Below the pieces are notes generated by a model. That model was not told the DNA's origin. It did no database searches and was given only the letters and a program-made list of their open reading frames with translations. Of a DNA stretch of 64,000 bases, positions 45,500 through 55,035 are shown one piece after another. Made by a program: the position numbers and the translations under genes. Source of the DNA: Pseudomonas sp. RIT-PI-q (lineage in GTDB: Bacteria > Pseudomonadota > Gammaproteobacteria > Pseudomonadales > Pseudomonadaceae); NCBI RefSeq assembly GCF_001297125.1, contig NZ_LHPC01000034.1, forward strand, positions 310,001 to 374,000, written 5' to 3'. The number at the start of each line of letters is the position of its first letter. The stretch's first letter is position 1.

Positions 45500-45608
45500 C
45501 GATATTTATTAAAAATGTAGACATTAATCAGTTATGAAGATATTTTTGCTTCGTCGCTCTCCAAAAATCTGGGAATGCCTCTACCTTCACGAAGCCAGGA
45601 CGCACACC

Positions 45609-46323
45609 ATGTATGCCTTTACGCCTATTCCCGCTCCAGTGATGCAACCACCGGCATTAATTGTTGGTTGCTCGATCAAGCCTGCTCAGCAGTCGGATCG
45701 GATGGTAGAGCTGACTTTCCCAAAATCGATTGTTGAGGAATTTCTACAGGCCGTCTCGCAATGGCCTGTCCAATCGCTAGAGTACAAATCATTCCTCCGG
45801 TTTCAGTTTGGCAAAATTCTTGGCGAGATCTGTGCTGATACTCTGCGCCCGGTACTAGTTAACACGCTGATGAACCGAGCAACGGGCGCGTTTCTGATCA
45901 AGCCAGAGGGGCTCTCGGATGTTACCCACGCAGAGGACGTGGTGAAGTTTTCAACTGCGATAGCGCATTTGTTAGGACGCTCCAATTTTCATGCCATGAG
46001 CGGCGTGTTTTACGCTCGGTTTGTTGTGGAAAATAACGACGTGTCAGATAGTTATCTCTGTCAGCCCCATCGAGTAATGGAGTTGCATAACGACGGTACA
46101 TTTGTAAATCAAATCACCGACTACGTGCTCATGATGAAAATAGATGAGCAGAACATGAGGGAGGAAACTCAATGATCCTTCATTTGGATGATTGGGCTGA
46201 TTTAGATGACTTCTACAAGCATCCATCGGCTCGACGAGCCTTGCGTTGGACTGCACCGCCGAGCAAAAAAGTTAAAGAACGTGTATTTCATTCGATTTTG
46301 ATACGGATAGTCATGGGCGCCCA
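45609..46323 (+). pseudogene. glaH: glaH (csiD) glutarate 2-hydroxylase, broken
   Basis: From ATG 45609 the translation is clearly the Fe(II)/2-oxoglutarate-dependent glutarate hydroxylase: W-P-V-Q-S-L-E-Y-K-S-F-L-R-F, G-R-S-N-F-H-A-M-S-G, P-H-R-V-M-E-L-H-N-D-G-T (iron ligands His and Asp) and V-L-M-M-K-I-D-E-Q-N-M. The frame shifts at about 46170 (continuing L-H-L-D-D-W) and again near 46290, and the gene ends at 46323, where it is joined to the end of another gene. About a third of the protein, including the last iron-binding His and the 2-oxoglutarate Arg, is lost. Confidence 0.9.
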
Positions 46324-46410
46324 ACTTCCGCCACCCCGATCGGTAAGTTTGTTGTTGAAAAGGTCAGTCAGCAATTGCAGGAGGCTTTTTTGCCTGTTGC
46401 AAAAAAATAA
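46324..46410 (+). pseudogene. lhgO: lhgO (L-2-hydroxyglutarate oxidase), C-terminal fragment
   Basis: In frame with the glaH part just before it, the last 28 codons read T-S-A-T-P-I-G-K-F-V-V-E-K-V, matching the LhgO C-terminal region T-S-A-I-P-I-G-x-x-I-V-x-K-V. LhgO follows glaH in intact loci, so a deletion has removed the end of glaH and most of lhgO and fused the remainders. Stop TAA is at 46408-46410. Confidence 0.7.
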
Positions 46411-46518
46411 CGTAAACCACTCAGCCAATACTTACAGTGTGGTGTATTAGGCTAAGATAATAAAAGTTTGCATTAAGTCGCGTAGTTTTAGTTGAAATTT
46501 TAGACTGGGGGATATATA

Positions 46519-47154
46519 GGCAATACAAATGCATCTTTAATGCAACGCCGTGTTGAGGCAATACCGAGAGGCGTGGGCCAGATTCATCCAGTTTTCGCGG
46601 AGCGTACCGAAAATTCGACGATTTGGGATGTAGATGGACGCGAGTTTCTTGATTTCGCGGGTGGTATCGCTGTTTTAAATACAGGCCATCTTCACCCTAA
46701 GGTTATGTCTGCGGTACAAAATCAGTTGGCTAAGCTAACACATATCTGTTTTCACGTATTTGCATACGAGCCCTATGTTAAGTTGTGTGAGCGATTGAAT
46801 AAATTAGTGCCTGGTGACTTTGCTAAAAAAACCATGCTTGTAACCACAGGGGCTGAAGCGGTGGAAAACGCCGTGAAAATTGCCAGAGCGCACACTGGGC
46901 GCGCAGGTGTGATTGCCTTTACTGGTGGGTATCATGGCCGTACGATGATGACTCTTTCTTTGACGGGGAAGGTCGCACCCTACTCTTTAGGAATGGGATT
47001 GATGCCCGGGCATGTGTACCGGGCACTGTATCCTAGTGAGATCTATGAAGTTACTGTGGACGATGCGATTAACAGTATCGAGCGCATCTTCAAAAATAAC
47101 GCCGCTCCCCAGGATATCGCGGCAATTATTATCGAGCCTGTTCAAGGCGAAGGT
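46519..47154 (+). pseudogene. gabT: gabT (4-aminobutyrate aminotransferase), 5' half only
   Basis: The translation from 46519 aligns with GabT residues 1 to about 212: N-T-N-A-S-L-M-Q-R-R, I-P-R-G-V-G-Q-I-H-P, T-T-G-A-E-A-V-E-N-A-V-K-I-A-R (PLP phosphate site), G-G-Y-H-G-R-T, and I-E-P-V-Q-G-E-G. The normal start codon (46519-46521) is GGC. The PLP-binding Lys region is absent; the sequence switches at about 47155 to a chemoreceptor gene. GabT acts on GABA and 5-aminovalerate, consistent with the glaH-lhgO locus. Confidence 0.9.
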
Positions 47155-47764
47155 CATAGAGCAAAGTTCGCTGAGTATATTAAACTTGGCAAGCGATGTA
47201 AGCCGCGCGGTTAGTGAAGTAGAAATGCTGGCGTTGAACAGTCAGCAGATTGGCGGAGTACTGGAAGTCATAAAAAGTATTGCAGAGCAAACAAATTTGC
47301 TAGCGCTCAATGCGGCAATTGAAGCCGCACGGGCGGGCGAAAGTGGACGGGGATTTGCGGTAGTGGCGGATGAAGTGCGTAATTTGGCACGACGAACGCA
47401 AGAATCGGTAAAACAGATTCGCGTGGTGATTGAGCAAATTCAGCAAGGTACCCAGGGTGTGGTGGCAACGATGCAATGCAGCCATTTAAAGGCTCAAGAA
47501 AGCTCGACTCAAATACAGCAGGCTTCGGAGTCTCTGGTTCGGATCAGTAATGCTGTTTCTATCATCATGGGCATGAATATTCACATTGCCAGCGCGGCTG
47601 AGGAACAGAGTGCTGTAGCGGAGGAAGTTAACAAAAATATCGCGGCAATCAAAGATGTTACAGAAATGTTGAGCCAGCAAGCTAGCCAATCTGATAATAT
47701 AAGCGTGGAACTAAACATACTGTCCAGCCGTCAGTTGCAGTTAATAGATCATTTCAGGGTTTGA
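47155..47764 (+). pseudogene. Methyl-accepting chemotaxis protein, C-terminal fragment
   Basis: In another frame from gabT, the reading continues S-R-A-V-S-E-V-E-M-L-A and the chemoreceptor tip I-A-E-Q-T-N-L-L-A-L-N-A-A-I-E-A-A-R-A-G-E-S-G-R-G-F-A-V-V-A-D-E-V. A C-terminal methylation helix follows (S-A-A-E-E-Q-S-A-V-A-E-E-V-N), ending in D-H-F-R-V. The periplasmic sensor, membrane helices and start codon are missing. The gene end overlaps the end of the convergent TetR gene by 16 bp. Confidence 0.85.
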
Positions 47765-48429
47765 ACAATACTAGTTTGTAATTTGGATAGACGGCCGGCG
47801 CTCAACCTAGGAGAGCTAGCTGGCCTTTTTTGGGAGCATTCTGGTGATAAGGTCAGATTACTGGCCTCCCGGAAGACATCATCAATCACATCGGCCACCA
47901 TTTGTTTCATTAGTACGGGGGTCCAATACGCTGTGTCTAGAACTGAGTGCAGAAGTAGGGAGTCGGTGAACATCGTCAGTCGATCTGCGAGCACGCGGGA
48001 CCGCTCACTGGAAAAGCCCAGCGCGCTAAGCCAAACGATGTGTTTGTCTCGCACGTAGGGATAGACCTTTTGATGGACGGTTTTTAGTCCAGGAGATTCG
48101 TGGCTTAGAGCCCAAAATGCGATCCATACCGATAACTGACGACGTCGTGGTTCGTCTAGCGGTAGGAATACTTCAAAGGACCGCAATACACGCTCACGGT
48201 CTCCTGTTTCCGGCCAGTCGATAGCACTCCGTTCTTCTTCCCACGTTGCTTCAACGGCGGCTTGGACCATAGCTGCTCTGTTAGGGAAGTGATGAGTAAT
48301 CAATCCGATGGTTGCGCCGGCTTTCGCGGCCACATTACGCATGCTCAGATGGGTCACCCCTTGATCAGCTAGCACATCACATACGGCGGTAATGATGCGA
48401 CGGATTGGGTCAGTGTTGTCCTGGTTCAT
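47749..48429 (-). CDS. TetR-family regulator, BetI-like
   Basis: The 226-aa protein has the TetR HTH (residues about 8-55; S-M-R-N-V-A-A-K-A-G-A-T-I-G-L-I-T-H-H-F) and a C-terminal domain with a BetI-type pattern (W-I-A-F-W-A, D-T-A-Y-W-T-P). BetI repressors respond to choline-like compounds. It is divergent from an amino-acid permease with 614 bp between them. Two ATAAC-N4-GTTAT sites and a GGCGCAC inverted repeat lie in that gap; a third ATAAC-N4-GTTAT site is at the FAD-oxidase promoter, so this protein is the best candidate to control the cluster. Confidence 0.9.
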   Translation of the reverse strand: MNQDNTDPIRRIITAVCDVLADQGVTHLSMRNVAAKAGATIGLITHHFPNRAAMVQAAVEATWEEERSAIDWPETGDRERVLRSFEVFLPLDEPRRRQLSVWIAFWALSHESPGLKTVHQKVYPYVRDKHIVWLSALGFSSERSRVLADRLTMFTDSLLLHSVLDTAYWTPVLMKQMVADVIDDVFREASNLTLSPECSQKRPASSPRLSAGRLSKLQTSIVQTLK

Positions 48430-48527
48430 TAGATCATTTCCTTCTCAAGACCCTGTCGCTTGAATTTAAAAAGCATATTGTGACTTCGTAAATAGAAAAA
48501 TTTAGGTTAAATCAATAAGTTGATATC

Positions 48528-48548
48528 GGCGCACTATATTGGTGCGCC
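48528..48548. promoter_or_regulatory. Perfect inverted repeat GGCGCAC/GTGCGCC
   Basis: GGCGCAC (48528-48534) and GTGCGCC (48542-48548) with a 7-nt AT-rich spacer, about 100 bp upstream of the TetR start. Likely a protein binding site; distinct in sequence from the ATAAC sites. Confidence 0.4.
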
Positions 48549-48586
48549 AGCACATTTGAAGACATTTAAGCACGCTTCGTTATGGC

Positions 48587-48625
48587 ATAACAACTGTTAT
48601 TGACACGGAAGATAACGACTGTTAT
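48587..48625. promoter_or_regulatory. Two ATAAC-N4-GTTAT operators
   Basis: ATAACAACTGTTAT (48587-48600) and ATAACGACTGTTAT (48612-48625) are near-identical imperfect palindromes, 25 bp apart, in the TetR-permease divergent region. A third copy at 55037-55050 overlaps the FAD-oxidase promoter. TetR-type operator is the natural explanation. Confidence 0.6.
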
Positions 48626-49043
48626 GTTCGTCTCACCTAGCCAACCTGCCAGCCGTGCAGCTAGGAAAATAAAAATTACATGAGGCTAAAAAAATGCCAA
48701 GCGTCAGCAATACCTCACATTGCGTGATTATCGGTGTTACATCTCTAAGTGGTGTCTCGACAACTTTAAGAGTGTCCGGTCCAGTTGACGGTGAGCGAAA
48801 ATTAATGGCGTCGATCCCGCACCTTCTCCAGGCGAACCAATACTCCATCTGCACGTAATTGTCAGTTGGTCTGTGGATGTTGGGTCATGTTCTTACCTCA
48901 GCTTCCGTCGAGGTTTGTGCATTCGCGATGCTCGCCTAATTAGTTTCGACAAACCGCCTTTCATTGGTTTGTTTTTTCAGCCTGCCGCGAAAAGTCTGTG
49001 CATGTTTTACTGCACATGTTCACGGTTAAGCTAATGGAGTTGA

Positions 49044-50471
49044 ATGATGTCCGACGCAATTAGTGTTGCTCATAAAAAATTAAGTTGGTTCGACGGGTTT
49101 GCCTTCTCGCTTGGCAATCCTATCGGTATTTTCGTGACCATGAATTACGCCATTGGCACCCTAGGGTCGCTCAGTGTGGCGGTTCTGTTTTTCATTGTTA
49201 GTTTGGTAGCTTACGCCCAGAATAAACTTTATACAGAAATGGCATTTATGTTTCCAGGGCGAAGTGGTGGTATTGCTACTTTCGCAAACGAAGCTTGGGG
49301 AAAATATTGTAGTCCAATAGGTGCTATTGCAGCATTGGGGTACTGGTTGGCTTGGACAGCAGCTGTTTCGGTGTTCGCGCTTACATTTGGTCAGCTGATA
49401 CAGGCGCAGTTCTACCCTGAGATTCAGTGGACCATTTCATTGGGGGTAGCAGATATTGGTCTTAGTCATGTGCTAGGTGCGGTTGCTTTGGCTTTTATCT
49501 CGCTTGTAAACTGTATTAGCACAAAGTATGCAGCAAATTTGAATAAGGTGATTGGTGCGGTCGCATTGGCTTTGATTGCGGCTATCACCATCGTTCCATT
49601 TGTTACCGGATCCTACGATTTTACACTGGCGACCAACAAGATTAATTTTGGAGATTCGGTTTGGGGTGGGATGCGCTTGAGCCTAGCCATGATGTTCGTG
49701 TTTGCTTGGAGTGCTTACGGAACAGAGATTTGCGCCACATTTGCGAATGAGTACAAAAGCCCCTTTAGAGATACAGTCAAGGCGTTACGTGCTTCAGGCC
49801 TTTTTATGCTAGTCGCCGTTATTGTAATGCCTATAGGGTTGGGTGCATCCGTTGGGGACACGGTCATTGCTGCGAACCCAACCGGTGTATTTGCTATAGC
49901 CTTGCAGAAACTAATTGGGCCGGCAGCTGCTGTAGTGGCTGTTATCCTAGCGGCGTCCATGCTGATTTTAATGAACTCTTGCATGGCTGATTCAGGTCAG
50001 GCGCTATATGGACTGGCGAAAGAGCGTTTGACCATTAAGCAGTTTGATCACTTAAATAAATTTGGCTTGCCTGCTCGTTGCATTATGGCAGGGCTGGTCA
50101 TCAATATGATCGTGCTGTTTTTTGTGGGTAACATTTTGGGGATTATTTTTGCCTCTAATATTAGTTATATCCTGACTGTAACATTGGTTCTTTTCGGTTT
50201 TGTCTTGCTGCGTAAGGATCGTCCAAATTGGCCGCGACCTTTTAAGTTGGGTTCGCATTGGATTTTTATTGCTGTCGTTTTAGGGGTGTTCAACCTTACT
50301 CTTCTAGTTGTTGGCGGCCTAAGCCCTGAAATTGCCGGTTATGGTGGTACCAAAGAACAAGTAGTAGCACTATGTGTTCTTGGGGCAGTTTTGCTGTCTT
50401 ATTTCTATCGACGTATTATACAAGATGGAAATTTTAAGTGGCGGGAAGCTGCTCAAGTCATAGGGTCGTAA
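49044..50471 (+). CDS. APC-family amino-acid/amine permease
   Basis: The 475-aa protein has about 12 membrane helices and opens with G-F-A-F-S-L-G-N-P-I-G-I-F, the APC first-helix unwinding segment that contacts amino-acid ligands. A-Y-A-Q-N-K-L-Y-T-E-M-A and G-R-S-G-G-I-A-T-F-A-N-E follow. It may take up an amino acid, polyamine or related amine. Two starts are possible, ATG 49044 and 49047; GGAG at 49036 favours 49047. It is the first of a run of plus-strand catabolic genes divergent from the TetR regulator. Confidence 0.88.
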   Translation: MMSDAISVAHKKLSWFDGFAFSLGNPIGIFVTMNYAIGTLGSLSVAVLFFIVSLVAYAQNKLYTEMAFMFPGRSGGIATFANEAWGKYCSPIGAIAALGYWLAWTAAVSVFALTFGQLIQAQFYPEIQWTISLGVADIGLSHVLGAVALAFISLVNCISTKYAANLNKVIGAVALALIAAITIVPFVTGSYDFTLATNKINFGDSVWGGMRLSLAMMFVFAWSAYGTEICATFANEYKSPFRDTVKALRASGLFMLVAVIVMPIGLGASVGDTVIAANPTGVFAIALQKLIGPAAAVVAVILAASMLILMNSCMADSGQALYGLAKERLTIKQFDHLNKFGLPARCIMAGLVINMIVLFFVGNILGIIFASNISYILTVTLVLFGFVLLRKDRPNWPRPFKLGSHWIFIAVVLGVFNLTLLVVGGLSPEIAGYGGTKEQVVALCVLGAVLLSYFYRRIIQDGNFKWREAAQVIGS

Positions 50472-50515
50472 CGCTTGTAAATTCATGTATTACAGCAAAA
50501 AGTTTGGAGGAAGTA

Positions 50516-51943
50516 ATGTCTAACAATTTGAAATTTTACATTGATGGTGCGTGGGTCGATCCGATTCAAGCGCAACCACTTGATGTGATCAATCCTGCAA
50601 CAGAAGAAGCCTATACGCAGATTTCACTTGGCCAGGCTGCGGATGTTGAAAAAGCAATTAGTGCGGCTAAGCGAGCTTTCGTCACTTATTCCAGAACCTC
50701 AAAAGCCGACCGGCTTCAATTGCTCAAGCGAGTGTTGGAGGAGTACAACGCCCGTTATGACGACATTGCGCAAGCAATCACTCAGGAAATGGGGGCTCCA
50801 TTGAGCTTCTCTCAAGGGGCGCAAGCGTATACCGGCCGTGCACACCTCGAATCTGCTATCGAAGCATTGGAAAATTTCATCGCGGATGAATATCGCGGCT
50901 CGACGATGGTTACTCATGAGCCAATCGGTGTGTGTGCATTGATCACGCCTTGGAACTGGCCGATGAATCAAGTTGTCACCAAGGTGGCACCAGCTTTGGC
51001 AGCTGGTTGTACGGTAGTGCTCAAACCAAGTGAGATCGCCCCGATCAGCAGTGTAATTTTTGCTGAAGTAATACATGCAGCAGGCGTTCCAGCTGGCGTT
51101 TTCAATATGGTTAATGGCAGCGGGCCGGACGTAGGGCAAGTCATGGCGGCTCACTCTGATGTGGACATGGTTTCATTCACCGGTTCCACACGCGCTGGTA
51201 TTATTGTGGCAAAAGTGGCTGCCGATACCGTCAAGCGAGTTGCGCAAGAGTTGGGCGGCAAATCAGCAAATATCATTCTGGAAGACGCGGACTTTCCTAC
51301 GGCAGTGAGTAAGGGGGTCGCTGCTTGCTTTGCAAACTCAGGTCAGTCCTGTGACGCACCTACGCGAATGCTAGTTCCAGCGGCGCGCATGGAAGAAGCT
51401 TTGGCAATTGCTCGGGAAGCAGCCCGTGAAGTCATCATGGGCGATCCGTTAAACGCTACGACGACTCATGGACCAGTCATTAGCAAAACTCAGTTTGATA
51501 AAATTCAGTCGCTGATTGGCTCAGGAATCGAAGAAGGCGCAACGCTTGTGGCCGGTGGTCTCGACCGTCCTGATGATTTGCCGCGAGGTTATTATGTGCA
51601 GCCGACTATCTTCGGCAATGTTACCCCGACTATGACGATTGCGCGTGAAGAGATCTTCGGTCCGGTACTTTCAATCATTGGTTATGAGTCGGAAACGCAA
51701 GCGGTAGAAATTGCTAACGCCAGCGTTTATGGGTTAGCAGCCTATGTGCAATCTAGCGACCAGGCGCATGCACGAGCCGTTGCATTGAAGTTGCGTGCAG
51801 GCTCTGTCTACATCAATTATCCAGATTGGGATACCCGGGCACCATTCGGTGGTTATAAACAATCCGGAAATGGTCGCGAATACGCTGATTTCGGGCTGCG
51901 TGATTTTCTGGAAATCAAAGGTGTTGTCGGCTGGGGAAGTTAA
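50516..51943 (+). CDS. Aldehyde dehydrogenase (NAD(P)-dependent)
   Basis: The 475-aa ALDH starts at ATG 50516, with GGAGGA 5 nt upstream; a longer frame overlaps the permease end and is not used. Catalytic Cys279 in N-S-G-Q-S-C, base Glu245 in Q-E-L-G-G-K-S, and P-W-N-W in the nucleotide-binding part are all present. It probably oxidises the aldehyde released by the amine oxidase genes of this cluster. It resembles betaine- and phenylacetaldehyde-type ALDHs but substrate cannot be told. Confidence 0.9.
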   Translation: MSNNLKFYIDGAWVDPIQAQPLDVINPATEEAYTQISLGQAADVEKAISAAKRAFVTYSRTSKADRLQLLKRVLEEYNARYDDIAQAITQEMGAPLSFSQGAQAYTGRAHLESAIEALENFIADEYRGSTMVTHEPIGVCALITPWNWPMNQVVTKVAPALAAGCTVVLKPSEIAPISSVIFAEVIHAAGVPAGVFNMVNGSGPDVGQVMAAHSDVDMVSFTGSTRAGIIVAKVAADTVKRVAQELGGKSANIILEDADFPTAVSKGVAACFANSGQSCDAPTRMLVPAARMEEALAIAREAAREVIMGDPLNATTTHGPVISKTQFDKIQSLIGSGIEEGATLVAGGLDRPDDLPRGYYVQPTIFGNVTPTMTIAREEIFGPVLSIIGYESETQAVEIANASVYGLAAYVQSSDQAHARAVALKLRAGSVYINYPDWDTRAPFGGYKQSGNGREYADFGLRDFLEIKGVVGWGS

Positions 51944-52170
51944 GCGTAAAAAATCTTTTCAGTTCGGTGAAGCGCTCGGTCGGTGATTTACCTAGAACTA
52001 AGCGACCTTTGTACATTATCAAACAGCTCAAGGGTGTGATGGTCCTGTTCTGGAGGATAATGAGGTCGCTGCTTTATTAGTCTAATTACAAAAAAATGTA
52101 TTTGCTGTCGCCATTTTTAATGGTGAAGCTTTGTCATACCTAATTTGCACTAAAGAAAAATGAGAGCAAG

Positions 52171-52899
52171 ATGAAAAATTCTATAAAAATAAGTCTTCTT
52201 GGTTTGTTGGCGCCTTGGACGGTGACGAACGCGGTAGAGATAAATAAGGACTTTAGCGTCGCACTCGATGCAGGGGTCTACAGTCAATATTGGTCGCGCG
52301 GTATGTCTCAAAGCCAAGGTAATCCTGCGGTTCAGGGGTCTGCGACTTTGGTGCACTCTAGTGGTTTGTATGCAGGCGTTTGGAGTTCAAGTGTCGACTT
52401 CGGGTACGACAACAGAACTCGACAAGAAATCGATTGGTACGCCGGTTATGTTTGGACAATCACGGACGCCATTAATCTGGATATGGCGTATTTGAAGTAT
52501 GAATATCCGAATGAGAATTCTTTTAACTATAGTGAGTACTACGCAAAACTATCGGCGCATGGGTTTAATGTTGGTGGTTACTATTCAGGTGATTTGGGGG
52601 GCAATCAAAGTATGCTTTACAGCTTTGTTGGCTATGACACCACTTTACCTGGTCGAGTAGGATTGGCGCTTCGGTACGGACTTGTCGATTACAAAGATCC
52701 AGTATTTATTGCTGGCGATGGAAATACGCGTGATCATTACAATGAGTGGCAAATTACATTGAATAAAGAGGTTTTTGGCTTGAATTGGTCGGTTGCCTAT
52801 GTTGATTCCAATTTGTCATCTTCTGAATGCTATAACTATACTGGCTTCGACGATAATTGCTCAGCATCATTTGTTGTTGGTGTGGATAAGAAGTTTTAA
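52171..52899 (+). CDS. TorF-family putative outer-membrane porin
   Basis: The 242-aa protein has a signal peptide (cleavage near T-N-A-V, residue about 21) and the TorF-type pattern: V-Y-S-Q-Y-W-S-R-G-M-S-Q-S, G-L-Y-A-G-V-W-S-S-S-V-D-F, and many Tyr/Trp-rich strands, ending in K-K-F with a C-terminal Phe. Such proteins are found next to transport genes for amines and similar solutes. ATG 52171 has GAGAGCAAG upstream. Confidence 0.85.
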   Translation: MKNSIKISLLGLLAPWTVTNAVEINKDFSVALDAGVYSQYWSRGMSQSQGNPAVQGSATLVHSSGLYAGVWSSSVDFGYDNRTRQEIDWYAGYVWTITDAINLDMAYLKYEYPNENSFNYSEYYAKLSAHGFNVGGYYSGDLGGNQSMLYSFVGYDTTLPGRVGLALRYGLVDYKDPVFIAGDGNTRDHYNEWQITLNKEVFGLNWSVAYVDSNLSSSECYNYTGFDDNCSASFVVGVDKKF

Positions 52900-52999
52900 A
52901 TTACTTCGTGTGCAGTAGCTCCCGTATTGTCAATATACCTGGCGTGAAGGGGCCATACTAATACTGCAAGTCTCTGGCTTGCTGGGTGAGGATAGTAAG

Positions 53000-54430
53000 A
53001 TGAGTGATCTTCATTATATTTCTGCAACAGATGCATTGGCCGCGTTTAAGGCGCGTACGCTATCTCCAGTGGAATTAATGGATGCAGTTATTGCTCGGGC
53101 AGCAGAGGTTGAGCCCACTATTAATGCATTCTACGAGACTCATTACGAGGAGGCTCGCGAGTCCGCTAAGGCTGCTGAGGTGCGATACGCCAAAAACAGC
53201 AATGAGTTGCCGCTACCGCTTGATGGGTTGCCTACGGCGGTAAAAGGCGAGGAGCCGGTATCAAACCAAGGCTGGACGCTTGGTTCCCTATACATGAAGG
53301 ATGAAGTCGCGCAGTTTACTGCTCCCTGGATCGAGCGGCTCCAGGGCGCAGGGGCCATCGTGCACGCACGCACAACGCTGCCTGAGTTCGCCATGTCCTA
53401 CTTCTGTCATTCTAAAATTGACGGTGTTACTCGTAACCCATGGAATACGGATTACACACCTGGAGGTTCATCCGGAGGTGCTGGTGCGTCGTTGGCTGCG
53501 GGCACGACTACCTTGGCTACAGGCAGCGATGTGGCAGGTTCAATCCGAGTTCCCGCCTCTTTCTGTGGATTGGTAGGTTTTAAACCGCCTTATGGTCGAG
53601 TCCCAATGTGGGCTCCATTTAACCTTGATGTTTACTGCCATGTCGGACCTATGACTCGGACTGTTGCGGACGCCGTTTTGATGCAGAACATCGCAGCGGG
53701 CCCGCATGTCGCAGACGCCGTAAGTCTGCGTCCAAAGTATGTGCTGCCGGAACACCTTGAGGATGTTCGGGGGCTGCGCTTGGCCGTTTCAATCGATTTT
53801 GGTGGTTCTTGGCCAGTTGATGAAGAGATCCGTAAAAACACGCTCGCCGCCGCTGCCGCTCTTCGATCGGCGGGTGCCATCGTCGAAGAAGTGGATCTGG
53901 TGATTGAACGAGAGGATGTCAAGCGTGCGTCAGCGATTCATTTTGCCCCATTCATGTCTTGGGTTCAGGAGCATTCAGCTGGTCGTGAGTCCGACGCAAG
54001 TGAGTATCTTCTGCATGCAGCGCAAGTGCTGATTGGGCGGGCAAAAGGAGCCACCGCACTGGAGGGTACAGAGCTGGAAGCGAAGATTTCGGGGACTATC
54101 AATCAGGTGCTTGAGCGATACGACGCGTTGCTTTGTCCAACACTCGGCTCCCGAGGTTTTATCGCTGGGGACGACTATATCGATCATGGTGTTGAGGTTA
54201 ATGGTGAGGTGGTGGATTTCTACTGGGATTCATCGTTGACCATTCCATTTAACATTATGTCACGTTGTCCGGTCTTGAACGTGCCTACTGGATTAGCACG
54301 CAATGGTGTACCGACTGGAATGCAAATTGTTGGTCGAACCTATGATGACGTTACTACGTTTCGTATCGGTGCAGCGCTTGAGCGAATTAACCCATGGTTT
54401 GACGTTGCTGCTCGACGCCCAAAGATCTGA
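53000..54430 (+). CDS. Amidase-signature hydrolase (intact copy)
   Basis: The 476-aa protein has the amidase-signature catalytic triad: Lys82 in T-A-V-K-G-E, cis-Ser157 in P-G-G-S-S-G-G, and nucleophile Ser181 in G-S-D-V-A-G-S-I-R. It hydrolyses an amide bond, in this context perhaps removing an acyl group from an N-acylated amine or opening an amide of the substrate. The ATG is set at 53000, with GAGGAT 9 nt upstream, by comparison with the broken copy at 41512. It is followed by the small cupin, as in the broken set. Confidence 0.92.
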   Translation: MSDLHYISATDALAAFKARTLSPVELMDAVIARAAEVEPTINAFYETHYEEARESAKAAEVRYAKNSNELPLPLDGLPTAVKGEEPVSNQGWTLGSLYMKDEVAQFTAPWIERLQGAGAIVHARTTLPEFAMSYFCHSKIDGVTRNPWNTDYTPGGSSGGAGASLAAGTTTLATGSDVAGSIRVPASFCGLVGFKPPYGRVPMWAPFNLDVYCHVGPMTRTVADAVLMQNIAAGPHVADAVSLRPKYVLPEHLEDVRGLRLAVSIDFGGSWPVDEEIRKNTLAAAAALRSAGAIVEEVDLVIEREDVKRASAIHFAPFMSWVQEHSAGRESDASEYLLHAAQVLIGRAKGATALEGTELEAKISGTINQVLERYDALLCPTLGSRGFIAGDDYIDHGVEVNGEVVDFYWDSSLTIPFNIMSRCPVLNVPTGLARNGVPTGMQIVGRTYDDVTTFRIGAALERINPWFDVAARRPKI

Positions 54431-54479
54431 TTGAAGCATTCAATTGTATGAGTCAGCCTCAACATCTGCAGGAGTAATC

Positions 54480-54848
54480 ATGAGTAAATCCGTCAGTGAC
54501 ATTACCGTTATTGGAATTGGTGCCGGTAGTAGGCACGCTCCCGAATACCCGGAAGGTGGTGCAAGTAAAGGTTGGACAGAGATCGAGTACCGAAACTTTG
54601 GTGATGAGGCTGAAGGTCGTTTTTACGGAGGTGTTTGGTTTGGGAAGCCAGGTTGGGTGGCGCTCGACGATTTCCCTTTTGATGAGTTTTGCTATGTCCG
54701 TAAAGGGGTAGTTCGTTTCACGGACTCATGTGGGGAATCGCGAGATTTTGCTACCGACGATGCATTCTTTCTGCCGCGCGGTTTCACCGGACGCTGGGAA
54801 GTCATCGAAGCAACAGAGCTCGCATACGTAGCTTTAGGTCCTTTCTAA
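54480..54848 (+). CDS. Small cupin-fold protein (DUF861/EutQ-like)
   Basis: The 122-aa protein has the cupin barrel with E-F-C-Y-V-R-K-G-V-V-R-F-T-D and F-F-L-P-R-G-F-T-G-R-W-E-V. Conserved metal-binding His residues are mostly absent, which fits the EutQ-like cupin_3 group often attached to amine and hydroxy-acid catabolism. ATG 54480 has CAGGAG upstream. It directly follows the amidase gene in both the intact and the degenerate cluster. Exact role unknown. Confidence 0.85.
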   Translation: MSKSVSDITVIGIGAGSRHAPEYPEGGASKGWTEIEYRNFGDEAEGRFYGGVWFGKPGWVALDDFPFDEFCYVRKGVVRFTDSCGESRDFATDDAFFLPRGFTGRWEVIEATELAYVALGPF

Positions 54849-54869
54849 CGCTGACATCATCCAGTGTCA

Positions 54870-54900
54870 CACGACAGCCTGCATCTCGCGGTCTGTCGTG
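54870..54900. repeat. Inverted repeat after the cupin gene
   Basis: CACGACAG (54870-54877) and CTGTCGTG (54893-54900) are perfect inverted arms with a 15-nt loop. It lies 22 bp past the cupin stop and has no T-tract, so it may be a weak terminator or attenuator before the next operon. Confidence 0.4.
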
Positions 54901-55035
54901 ATTTGCCTTGGCACATCTTCGTTTATTACTGCGTGCCTGGCTCATCCGCATACGTCTCGTGTCTCCCTCCTTTGGCGGTCGGCTCCACGCACGCGACCGC
55001 TCAGCGGAAGCAGCAAAAATAAATAAAAAGCGCAA

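Larger units (their letters stand above)
48430..49043. other. Divergent regulatory region between TetR and permease genes
   Basis: This 614-bp gap holds the inverted repeat at 48528-48548 and the paired operators at 48587-48625. Nothing gene-like is seen between 48640 and 49040. Confidence 0.5.

Noticed and set aside
47012..47260. Chemoreceptor frame extended upstream into gabT from ATG 47012
   Set aside because: The upstream part is the wrong frame of gabT; homology to chemoreceptors begins only after about 47155.
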